DNA of 6,028 nt, from assembly GCA_964012875.1 (NCBI GenBank), contig CAXGUU010000205.1, positions 1-6,028 on the forward strand. Direction: 5' to 3'. A model generated the notes under the pieces. The model was given only the letters and a program-made list of their open reading frames with translations. It was not told the origin of the DNA and ran no database searches. The position numbers and the translations under genes are program-made. Of the stretch, positions 1-5,592 are shown one piece after another (the first letter of the stretch is position 1; each line of letters starts with the position of its first letter). This DNA comes from CAXGUU01 sp964012875. Its GTDB lineage: Bacteria; Pseudomonadota; Gammaproteobacteria; Ga0077536.

Positions 1-360
1 GCAGAAATTTTCCGCGCGACCCTGGGCCAGAATCCAACGAGTGGCAAAACCTTTGCACTGATTGGCATGTTGAACACGAAAAACCATATTGGTTACCTGC
101 GGCCGCTGACTGATGTTGTCGACAGGTGGTGCTTCACCGATTTACCCGCTGCTAACGGCGCGCGGGCCACTGAGCTCGAATCTTGTCTGAAGAAACTGAT
201 GCCGCGCGCGTGGTCACGTTGCTTCGATAGTGTCGCGGCGGCACACGAGGAAATTTCAAGGCAGGCCTCTCCGGACGACCGTGTGCTCGTTCTCGGTTCA
301 AGCATTACTGTCGGCGCGATGCTCAAGATCTTTGAATCATTGCAGCTGGAAATCGATTGA
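1..360 (+). CDS. folC: FolC, bifunctional folylpolyglutamate synthase/dihydrofolate synthase (3' end only)
   Basis: The frame is open from base 1 and shows the last 119 residues, ending in TGA at 358-360; the start lies upstream of the window. FolC is a cytoplasmic ATP-dependent Mur-ligase-type enzyme that joins glutamate to dihydropteroate and extends the polyglutamate tail of folates. What is visible is the C-terminal ligase domain: a TFALIGMLNTKN stretch at visible residues 17-28 (E. coli has a closely similar LAVIGMLHDKD segment), FDSVAAAHEE in the middle, and the terminal VLVLGSSITVGAML block at 95-108, which matches the GSF-x-TV block that closes the family (Ser replaces Phe here). The product ends about where E. 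coli FolC does, so the C-terminus looks intact. The following SPOR-protein gene, as in Pseudomonas and many beta/gammaproteobacteria, supports the assignment. The stop overlaps the next ATG by one base. Confidence 0.93.
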   Translation, partial: AEIFRATLGQNPTSGKTFALIGMLNTKNHIGYLRPLTDVVDRWCFTDLPAANGARATELESCLKKLMPRAWSRCFDSVAAAHEEISRQASPDDRVLVLGSSITVGAMLKIFESLQLEID

Positions 361-1010
361 TGGATCGTCAGCTGAAACAAAGAGTTGTCGGTGCGGCCGT
401 GCTGGTCGTGCTGGGTGTGATTTTCATCCCGATTTTCCTTGAGTCCGGAACGCACGACGAACTTGTCTCCGACGTTGCCCAGTTACCCGATACGCCGGAA
501 AATCCGTTTGAACCGAGCGTGCAGCCCCTAGACGAGGCCGAGGTTGAAGCGATGGCGCGCGAAGCCCGTGCCAACACGCTGCCGACGCCGATCGTCGAAG
601 CTGTACCCGAAGCAGGCCCGAGCGACGAGCGAGGGCAACCTGAGACGATACCGACTACGACCGACCAACCGGCGGCCGAAGCGGTACCGATTGAGGCTCG
701 GGTTGAAGTGCCTGACGCTACGAAGGCCGTTGAGTTGGGCGTGGGCGTACCGGATCGGCCTCCGTCACAAGTGCAGGATGCCTGGACCGTCCAGCTTGGC
801 AGTTTCGGCAATGTCGAGAACGCGCAACGTCTCATCGACCGGCTTCGCGATAAGGGTTACCCGGGTTATTTGCAACGCCAGGCCGAAGGTGGCACAACGG
901 TGTTCAAGGTCAGGGTCGGACCTCAGGTCGCGCGCGCGGAAGCCGAGTCTGTTCGCAATCAGTTGACGAAGGACTTTGAAATGAAGGGCATGCTGCTCAA
1001 GTACAGGTAG
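360..1010 (+). CDS. dedD: DedD-like membrane-anchored SPOR-domain protein
   Basis: A 216-residue protein, counted from the ATG at 360 that overlaps the folC stop (TGATG). A TTG at 357 would add one residue, but the overlap ATG is preferred. Residues 1-8 are basic and cytoplasmic. Residues 9-27 (VVGAAVLVVLGVIFIPIFL) form one membrane helix, giving a single-pass inner-membrane protein with its bulk in the periplasm. Residues 30-138 are a low-complexity linker rich in Pro, Glu and Ala. Residues 141-216 are a SPOR domain: AWTVQLGSFGNVENAQRL at the start, a second strand with VFKVRVGP at 181-188, and a last strand at 211-215. SPOR domains bind peptidoglycan lacking stem peptides at the division septum, so a role in cell constriction is inferred. 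The position between folC and cvpA is that of dedD in E. coli. The linker is poorly conserved in the family, so the symbol rests on domain layout and location. Confidence 0.88.
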   Translation: MDRQLKQRVVGAAVLVVLGVIFIPIFLESGTHDELVSDVAQLPDTPENPFEPSVQPLDEAEVEAMAREARANTLPTPIVEAVPEAGPSDERGQPETIPTTTDQPAAEAVPIEARVEVPDATKAVELGVGVPDRPPSQVQDAWTVQLGSFGNVENAQRLIDRLRDKGYPGYLQRQAEGGTTVFKVRVGPQVARAEAESVRNQLTKDFEMKGMLLKYR

Positions 1011-1047
1011 GGGATGGTGATGGCCGTTTCAGGTGCTCCCAAGCCTC

Positions 1048-1056
1048 TGCTACACT
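1048..1056 (+). promoter_or_regulatory. possible extended -10 promoter for cvpA-purF
   Basis: The sequence TGCTACACT (1048-1056) has the TGN extension followed by TACACT, four of six matches to the sigma70 -10 box. A start near 1063 would give a leader of about 20 bases before the cvpA ATG. The -35 position (1028-1033, TTCAGG) is poor, as is common with extended -10 promoters. It lies in the 73-base gap after dedD, the only sizeable gap between folC and purF. No PurR-type operator palindrome is visible nearby. Read by eye only. Confidence 0.35.
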
Positions 1057-1083
1057 CGGGTTGTCACCTCCGATGAGCATTCC

Positions 1084-1572
1084 ATGAACTGGGTGGACGG
1101 CGCCGTAATCGGCATTGTTTTAATTTCGGTGCTTGTCAGCGTGCTGCGGGGGTTAGTGCGAGAGGTGTTGTCGCTGTTGGCGTGGATCGCGGCGTTCTCG
1201 GTGGCTTCCGCCTACGCGGTGCCGGCGAGTGAATTGCTAGCACCCTATGTGACCGTCGAATCGGTTCGCGTGGTGCTTGCGTTTGTCGGCGTACTCATTG
1301 TCACTTTGATCGCAGTCGGTATTATCAACCACCTCATCGGTACCCTCCTTGAGAAAACAGGCTTGAGCGGGACGGATCGACTACTCGGGGCAGTATTCGG
1401 GTTGGCGCGTGGGGCAGCTATTGTACTTGTCCTCGTTCTCTTCGGTGGGCTGACGAAGTACCCCGCGGATCCCTGGTGGCAGGAGGCGCAATCACTGCCG
1501 CCGTTTGAAACAGCGGCGCTGTATCTAATCAGCGTCATGCCGAGCGAGCTGGCTCGTTATTTCAGTTATTAG
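1084..1572 (+). CDS. cvpA: CvpA family inner-membrane protein
   Basis: A 162-residue integral membrane protein, the same length as E. coli CvpA, counted from the ATG at 1084. A longer frame from GTG 1033 adds 17 polar residues absent from the family and would run through the likely promoter, so it was not chosen. Hydrophobic helices lie near residues 5-22, 28-47, 61-86 and 100-123. Family signatures are LRGLVREVLSL (21-31) after the first helix and KTGLSGTDRLLGAVFGLARG (91-110) before the last. CvpA was named for its need in colicin V production; its molecular role is unsettled, and work in enterobacteria links it to envelope and bile-salt tolerance. It sits 14 bases before purF, the widely conserved cvpA-purF pair, so the two are surely co-transcribed. 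A weak Shine-Dalgarno-like GATGAG lies about eight bases before the start. Confidence 0.93.
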   Translation: MNWVDGAVIGIVLISVLVSVLRGLVREVLSLLAWIAAFSVASAYAVPASELLAPYVTVESVRVVLAFVGVLIVTLIAVGIINHLIGTLLEKTGLSGTDRLLGAVFGLARGAAIVLVLVLFGGLTKYPADPWWQEAQSLPPFETAALYLISVMPSELARYFSY

Positions 1573-1586
1573 ACGAACTCGAAATC

Positions 1587-3116
1587 ATGTGCGGAATTGT
1601 TGGAATCGTCGCCAAATCTTCTGTCAATCAAATGATCTATGACGGGCTTACGGTGTTGCAGCACCGCGGCCAGGACGCGGCGGGTATTGCGACCTACGAC
1701 AGTGGTCGAATCTACCTGCGCAAATCTAACGGGCTCGTCCGTGATGTGTTCCATACCCGACATATGCTCAGTCTGCGCGGCCGCATGGGGATCGGGCACG
1801 TGCGATATCCGACTGCCGGTGTTTCCTCGAACGCCGAAGCCCAGCCGTTTTACGTGAATTCCCCTTACGGCATTACGCTCGCGCACAATGGTAATTTGAC
1901 CAATGCCGATCAACTCAAAGAAGAGTTGTTCAGCGATGAATTGCGGCATATCAATACTGAGTCCGACTCTGAGGTTCTGCTCAATGTGTTTGCCCACGAG
2001 TTGCAACGACTGGGCAAGCTACGCATCGACGCTGAAGATGTTTTTGCAGCTGCGAAGCGGGTCTACGAACGTTGCTCTGGCGGGTTCGCCGTTGTTGCCA
2101 TGATCACCGGGGTCGGCATTGTTGCGTTCCGCGATCCCTATGGCATTCGACCTGTCGTTTTCGGAAAACGCGAAGCCGCTGAGGGACGTGAGTACATGGT
2201 GGCATCGGAAAGTGTTGCGATTGATGCGCTCGGGTTCGAACTCATTCGCGATGTTGCGCCGGGCGAGGTCGTATTTATAAGTAAGGATGGGGATCTGAAA
2301 ACCAAGCGATGCGCTGACATGCCCCTGTACGCGCCGTGCATTTTCGAACATGTGTATCTAGCTCGACCGGATTCGATTATTGATGGTATCTCCGTGCACA
2401 GGGCGCGTATGCGCATGGGCGAGATGCTTGCCGAAAAAGTCAGACGCGAGTGGGGTGATGTTGATATCGATGTCGTCATTCCGATCCCGGACACAGCCAG
2501 AACGGCAGCGCTGGAAATGGCGCACGCGCTCGGTGTCGACTACCGCGAAGGGTTCATCAAGAACCGCTACATTCCGCGCACGTTCATCATGCCCGGGCAG
2601 GCGCTGAGGCGAAAATCTGTGCGTCAAAAACTGAATGCGATAGCGCTGGAATTCGAAGGTAAAAACGTGCTGCTGGTGGACGATTCGATCGTCAGGGGTA
2701 CGACGTCCGGCCAGATCATCGAAATGGCGCGGGAAGCGGGGGCGCGCAAGGTCTATTTCGCGTCAGCGGCGCCGCCGGTTCGTTTCCCCAATGTCTATGG
2801 AATCGACATGCCGACCAGTGAAGAACTGATCGCTTACGACCGCAACGTCGATCAGATTTGCCATCAAATCGGTGCCGACGGACTGATCTATCAGGATCTC
2901 GAGGACCTGGTTGAAGCCGCCCGGCGCGGCAACGAGAGTATTCGGGATTTCGAGCAATCGTGCTTCAGCGGCAGATACGTGACCGGCGACATCAGCGATG
3001 GATACCTGCACAGAATCAGCCAGATGCGCTCCGACGAAGCCAAGGCAGAGCGGGCCGACGACGACGACTCGCTGCGCGATTTGTTCTCGACCGGCGGTAT
3101 AACGGTCGAAAGCTGA
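1587..3116 (+). CDS. purF: Amidophosphoribosyltransferase (glutamine PRPP amidotransferase)
   Basis: A 509-residue cytoplasmic enzyme that makes 5-phosphoribosylamine from PRPP and glutamine, the first committed step of purine synthesis. It begins MCGIVGIV, so Cys2 becomes the N-terminal nucleophile once Met is removed; there is no propeptide to cut. The Ntn glutaminase domain spans about 2-235: GHVRYPTAG (70-78), LAHNGNLTN (98-106), SDSEVLLN (126-133), CSGGFAVV (163-170) and FRDPYGIRP (181-189). The phosphoribosyltransferase domain spans about 255-460: KNRYIPRTFIMPGQ (325-338, the flexible loop that closes on PRPP), the PRPP signature VLLVDDSIVRGTTS (361-374) and FPNVYGIDMP (400-409). The cysteines (2, 163, 242, 251, 425, 459) contain no CxxC pair, so this is the E. 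coli type rather than the Fe-S B. subtilis type. The acidic tail after 480 is variable in the family. PurF is normally feedback-inhibited by AMP and GMP. It is the last gene of the folC-dedD-cvpA-purF block; no hairpin terminator follows its stop. Confidence 0.97.
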   Translation: MCGIVGIVAKSSVNQMIYDGLTVLQHRGQDAAGIATYDSGRIYLRKSNGLVRDVFHTRHMLSLRGRMGIGHVRYPTAGVSSNAEAQPFYVNSPYGITLAHNGNLTNADQLKEELFSDELRHINTESDSEVLLNVFAHELQRLGKLRIDAEDVFAAAKRVYERCSGGFAVVAMITGVGIVAFRDPYGIRPVVFGKREAAEGREYMVASESVAIDALGFELIRDVAPGEVVFISKDGDLKTKRCADMPLYAPCIFEHVYLARPDSIIDGISVHRARMRMGEMLAEKVRREWGDVDIDVVIPIPDTARTAALEMAHALGVDYREGFIKNRYIPRTFIMPGQALRRKSVRQKLNAIALEFEGKNVLLVDDSIVRGTTSGQIIEMAREAGARKVYFASAAPPVRFPNVYGIDMPTSEELIAYDRNVDQICHQIGADGLIYQDLEDLVEAARRGNESIRDFEQSCFSGRYVTGDISDGYLHRISQMRSDEAKAERADDDDSLRDLFSTGGITVES

Positions 3117-3119
3117 ACA

Positions 3120-3149
3120 TTGACAACAGGCGGCGCCGTCCACTACATT
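3120..3149 (+). promoter_or_regulatory. sigma70-type promoter for metZ
   Basis: A perfect -35 box TTGACA (3120-3125) is followed, after 18 bases, by TACATT (3144-3149, four of six -10 matches). Transcription would start near 3156, about eight bases before the riboswitch aptamer at 3164. The -35 box starts four bases after the last base of the purF stop, so metZ has its own promoter independent of the purine block. The position just ahead of an RNA control element strengthens the call beyond what the boxes alone would give. Confidence 0.65.
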
Positions 3150-3163
3150 CGCGACCTGATAAA

Positions 3164-3212
3164 GCGCCGATTTGAATTCAGCTTGCGGGCGCATTAGAAA
3201 CACAGCTAAAGC
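3164..3212 (+). ncRNA. SAM-II (SAM-alpha) riboswitch aptamer upstream of metZ
   Basis: The segment fits the SAM-II H-type pseudoknot. P1 pairs GCGCC (3164-3168) exactly with GGCGC (3188-3192). The loop opens with the conserved GATTTGA (3169-3175) and leads into GCTTGC (3181-3186), the 5' strand of P2. After P1 comes an A-rich loop ATTAGAAACACA (3193-3204), then GCTAAAGC (3205-3212), the 3' strand of P2. G3205-C3206 pair with G3185-C3186, U3207 is left out as in the known structure where this U contacts SAM, A3208-A3209 pair with U3183-U3184, and GC at 3211-3212 can extend the helix past a bulged A3210. The blocks GAUUUG, GCUUGC and GCUAAAG and their order agree with the family as I recall it. 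SAM-II binds S-adenosylmethionine and represses methionine-synthesis genes; the gene downstream is metZ. The related SAM-V fold is the main alternative. No covariance search was possible. Confidence 0.82.
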
Positions 3213-3301
3213 GATCCAAACCTGCTTTGGATTCCGGCGCAGGTCCTTTGTGTCCGCGGCTCGTGTTCTGTTCTGCAAGCCAGAGTATGGGATTTTGAGC
3301 C
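3213..3301 (+). promoter_or_regulatory. metZ leader: likely riboswitch expression platform
   Basis: These 89 bases between aptamer and metZ start contain several pairings that cannot all form together. ATCCAAA (3214-3220) pairs with TTTGGAT (3226-3232) around a 5-base loop. ACCTGC (3220-3225) pairs with GCAGGT (3239-3244), overlapping the first hairpin. TCTGCAAGC (3272-3280) can pair with aptamer bases 3181-3189 (nine pairs, two of them G-U), which would break both P1 and P2. GGCTC (3258-3262) pairs with GAGCC (3297-3301), the five bases directly before the ATG. None of the hairpins is followed by a proper U-run, so control of translation looks more likely than classical termination. The SD is weak (GGGA at 3289-3292). 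The pairings are seen in the sequence; their role is inference. Confidence 0.4.
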
Positions 3302-4501
3302 ATGACGACATTGACCTATGAACACTCGGAAGGTGATCTCGATATCCCTACGCTCGCCTGCCGTGCCGGCCAATATCAAACCGGCGAAATGGAACAGAGT
3401 GAAGCGCTGTTTTTAACGTCGAGCTTCTGCTTCGAATCCGCCGCGCAGGCGGCCGCGCGTTTCGCTGGCGAGGAAGACGGGAACGTGTACAGTCGCTTCA
3501 CAAATCCGACGGTGCGCGCCTTCGAGCGGCGGCTGGCGGCAATGGAAGGCGGCGAACGCTGCATCGCAACGGCATCTGGCATGAGCGCAATCATGAGCCT
3601 CGTAATGTCGCTGCTATCGGCCGGCGACGGCATCGTGGCATCGAGAAGCGTGTTTGGCACCACCGTGAATCTCTTTGGCAATGTCCTGTCGCGTTTCGGT
3701 ATCGTGACAGCATTCGTTGATGTCACCGACTTCAGTGCCTGGGAGGCTGCCATCACGCCAACGACGCGGTTGCTCTATCTAGAGACGCCGTCCAACCCAC
3801 TGACTGAAATAGCGGATTTACAACGCCTCGCGGCCCTCGCTCATGACAACGACTGCCTGCTCGTGGTCGATAATTGTTTCTGCACGCCAGCCCTGCAACG
3901 ACCGCTAAGCCTTGGCGCGGATCTCGTTATTCATTCGGCAACCAAATACCTGGATGGGCAGGGACGTTGCCTTGGCGGGGCTGTAATTGGTCGTAATGAA
4001 CTGCTGAACGAAAAGGTTTTTCCGTTCTTGAGGAGTGCCGGTCCGAGCCTGAGCCCGTTCAATGCATGGGTCTTTCTCAAGGGGCTTGAAACCCTGTCCA
4101 TCCGCCTGCAACGCCATTGTGAAAACGCGGCCGCAGTCGCACACTGGCTCGAAGCTCAGCCCGCGGTGACGCGGGTCTATTACCCGGGCCTCGCGCAACA
4201 CCCACAGCACGAACTGGCAAAAAGTCAGCAGTGTGGATTCGGCGGGATCGTCAGTTTCGAAGTGGCGAGTCGTACGCGTGCATGGCACCTCGTTGACAAC
4301 CTGCGCCTGTTTTCCATCACTGCCAATCTGGGTGACACGAAGAGTATTGTGACTCACCCGGCAACCACGACCCATGGGCGCCTCAGTGCAGCAGAACGCG
4401 AGGCGATGCGAGTCACTGACGGATTGGTGCGCCTGTCTGTAGGCCTTGAAGACAAAGACGATCTGATTGGCGACTTAGCGCGGGCATTCGCCGGACCGTA
4501 A
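3302..4501 (+). CDS. metZ: O-succinylhomoserine sulfhydrylase, PLP-dependent
   Basis: A 399-residue enzyme of the Cys/Met-metabolism PLP family (cytoplasmic, normally tetrameric). It is best read as MetZ, which makes homocysteine from O-succinylhomoserine and sulfide and so bypasses cystathionine. The start is fixed: an in-frame TGA (3296-3298) lies two codons upstream. Family landmarks are NVYSRFTNPTV (61-71), ATASGMSAI (89-97), ETPSNPL (161-167), VDNCFCTPALQRPL (189-202), the PLP lysine K215 in HSATKYLDGQGR (211-222), SPFNAWVFLKGLETL (251-265), NLGDTKSIVTHPATTTHGRL (342-361) and RLSVGLED (377-384). The FCTPALQ and SATKYLDGQGR versions are those I recall from Pseudomonas MetZ, which is also of nearly the same length and also follows purF. 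MetB or MetY are alternatives on family grounds, but MetY is usually longer (about 425-430). Its own promoter and a SAM-II-like riboswitch precede it, so SAM feedback is expected. Confidence 0.92.
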   Translation: MTTLTYEHSEGDLDIPTLACRAGQYQTGEMEQSEALFLTSSFCFESAAQAAARFAGEEDGNVYSRFTNPTVRAFERRLAAMEGGERCIATASGMSAIMSLVMSLLSAGDGIVASRSVFGTTVNLFGNVLSRFGIVTAFVDVTDFSAWEAAITPTTRLLYLETPSNPLTEIADLQRLAALAHDNDCLLVVDNCFCTPALQRPLSLGADLVIHSATKYLDGQGRCLGGAVIGRNELLNEKVFPFLRSAGPSLSPFNAWVFLKGLETLSIRLQRHCENAAAVAHWLEAQPAVTRVYYPGLAQHPQHELAKSQQCGFGGIVSFEVASRTRAWHLVDNLRLFSITANLGDTKSIVTHPATTTHGRLSAAEREAMRVTDGLVRLSVGLEDKDDLIGDLARAFAGP

Positions 4502-4530
4502 TGTCAGCAGCCACCACGACGGACTGGTAG
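4501..4530 (+). other. nine-codon reading frame linking metZ and the dehydrogenase gene
   Basis: The last base of the metZ stop is the first base of an ATG (TAATG, 4499-4503). This opens a frame reading MSAATTTDW and ending in TAG at 4528-4530, two bases before the dehydrogenase ATG at 4533. The peptide is too short to be assigned a function. It could let ribosomes that finish metZ restart and be carried to the next start (translational coupling), or it may be chance. No family evidence is available. Confidence 0.25.
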
Positions 4531-4532
4531 CA

Positions 4533-5498
4533 ATGACGAAACCCTTGGTGGTCGTGACCCGAAAATGGCCGAGCGAAGTTGAACAGGCCCTTGCCGAACG
4601 CTATCGCGTAGAACTTAACGCGACCGATACGGTGATGAGCGGGACCGAGCTCAAGGCTGCGTTTCGGCGCGCGGACGCAGTTTGCCCAACGGTAACCGAT
4701 TCCATAACGCGCGATCTTATCGAAGGCAGCAGTGTTCGGTTGATAGCCAACTATGGCGTGGGGTTCAGCCACATCGATTTAGCGGCTGCATACGAGCAAA
4801 ACATTTCAGTATCCAATACGCCGGACGTGCTGACCGACTGTACAGCCGATCTGACCTTGTGCCTGATGTTGATGGCGGCGCGGCGGGCCGGCGAGGGTGA
4901 GCGGGAAGTGCGGTCCGGCCGTTGGGCCGGCTGGCGTCCAACGCACATGCTTGGACGAAAAATGAATGGAAAGAGACTGGGTATCGTCGGTTTCGGGCGC
5001 ATCGGTCGCGCCGTCGCTTACCGCGCACACCATGGTTTCGGCATGCGCATTGAAGTATTCAATCGCAGCCCTATCGGCACGGAAGCCTTGTCGACAGTGG
5101 GGGCTGTGCAGGCGCCCGACCTCGCCGCATTATTGGGACGTTGCGATTTTGTGTCACTGCACTGTCCCGGGGGGAAGGAGAACCGGCACCTGCTCAATGC
5201 GCAGACATTGGGCTACATGTCTGAGCATGCGATACTCATCAACACGGCTCGAGGCGAGGTGGTCGAACAGGACGCATTATCGGACGCGCTGGCCGCAGGG
5301 CGGATCGCGGCGGCAGGCCTCGATGTTTATGACGGTGAACCGGCCGTGCCGGCGTCACTCCTCGCCTGCGACAATGTCGTATTGCTGCCGCACCTTGGTA
5401 GCGCAACCATCGAAACGCGGCGCGCGATGGGATTTCGCGTGGTCGAAAATATGGATGCTTTTTTCGCCGGTGGTCAACCGCCGGACAGGGTGGTGTAA
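4533..5498 (+). CDS. D-2-hydroxyacid dehydrogenase, glyoxylate/hydroxypyruvate reductase type
   Basis: A 321-residue cytoplasmic NAD(P)-dependent oxidoreductase of the D-isomer 2-hydroxyacid dehydrogenase family, of usual length. The N-terminal catalytic half carries LIANYGVGFSHID (70-82), the segment that holds the substrate carboxylate. The Rossmann domain has GFGRIG (153-158, GxGxxG), and the next strand ends VFNRS (175-179); Arg where NAD enzymes carry an acidic residue points to NADP(H). The catalytic trio is present: R240 in INTARGEVV, E269 in DVYDGEP and H287 in LPHLGSATIETR. HMLGRKMNGKRLGIVGFGRIG-like wording around 138-158 resembles glyoxylate and hydroxypyruvate reductases. I therefore infer reduction of glyoxylate or hydroxypyruvate to glycolate or D-glycerate, but substrate cannot be fixed from sequence and D-lactate or other 2-oxoacids remain possible. 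It follows metZ by 31 bases without a visible promoter, so co-transcription is likely. GGA at 4521-4523 is a weak ribosome site. Confidence 0.87.
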   Translation: MTKPLVVVTRKWPSEVEQALAERYRVELNATDTVMSGTELKAAFRRADAVCPTVTDSITRDLIEGSSVRLIANYGVGFSHIDLAAAYEQNISVSNTPDVLTDCTADLTLCLMLMAARRAGEGEREVRSGRWAGWRPTHMLGRKMNGKRLGIVGFGRIGRAVAYRAHHGFGMRIEVFNRSPIGTEALSTVGAVQAPDLAALLGRCDFVSLHCPGGKENRHLLNAQTLGYMSEHAILINTARGEVVEQDALSDALAAGRIAAAGLDVYDGEPAVPASLLACDNVVLLPHLGSATIETRRAMGFRVVENMDAFFAGGQPPDRVV

Positions 5499-5592
5499 GG
5501 TGGTCGGCAGTGATTGACAATGCCTACCATCGGTCGGCGCTGGGTGGCACAATGGCGCCCTTCAAGCACACTCAATCCATGCGGAGGTTCTC
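5499..5592 (+). promoter_or_regulatory. intergenic region with a possible extended -10 promoter for the peroxiredoxin gene
   Basis: TGGCACAAT (5545-5553) has a TGN extension plus CACAAT, four of six -10 matches; a start near 5560 would leave a leader of about 33 bases. The -35 position (5525-5530, TACCAT) is poor. A TTGACA at 5514-5519 is too far upstream (28 bases) to pair with it. GGCGC (5536-5540) can pair with GCGCC (5555-5559) across a 14-base loop; no U-run follows, so it is not a convincing terminator for the dehydrogenase gene. Confidence 0.3.
5583..5587 (+). promoter_or_regulatory. strong Shine-Dalgarno site deciding a GTG start
   Basis: GGAGG lies five bases before the GTG at 5593. 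It is the best ribosome site in the window and decides the start of the peroxiredoxin gene in favour of GTG over the in-frame ATG at 5617, which has no such site and would remove the first eight residues. Confidence 0.75.

Noticed and set aside
93..835. Minus-strand frames opposite folC and dedD
   Set aside because: They are Ser/Thr/Arg-rich shadows of the real + strand genes without family features.
1033..1083. Upstream GTG start for cvpA adding 17 residues
   Set aside because: The extra residues are not hydrophobic or family-like, the ATG at 1084 gives the usual 162 residues, and the extension would cover the likely promoter.
1011..1083. PurR-type operator ahead of cvpA-purF
   Set aside because: No palindrome resembling the E. 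coli pur box (ACGCAAACGTTTGCGT) is present in the gap.
3220..3255. Rho-independent terminator in the metZ leader
   Set aside because: The stem is only six pairs with a 13-base loop and the following CCTTTGTGT is not a clear U-run; kept only as an alternative hairpin.
2763..3311. Long minus-strand reading frame (182 codons) over the end of purF and the metZ leader
   Set aside because: It is the complement of strongly conserved purF sequence, has no recognisable domain or ribosome site, and runs back across the riboswitch and promoter region; it is a by-product of GC-rich codon use.
4966..5517. Second + strand frame of 183 codons inside the dehydrogenase gene
   Set aside because: It overlaps the Rossmann and catalytic regions out of frame; composition is Arg/Ser/Trp-rich as in shadow frames, with no recognisable motif.
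5514..5519. TTGACA as a -35 box for the peroxiredoxin gene
   Set aside because: No acceptable -10 box lies 16-19 bases downstream; the nearest candidate (CACAAT at 5548) is 28 bases away.
5545..5559. TGGCAC resembling the -24 half of a sigma54 promoter
   Set aside because: The -12 element (TTGC at the fixed spacing) is absent; the bases there are CC.
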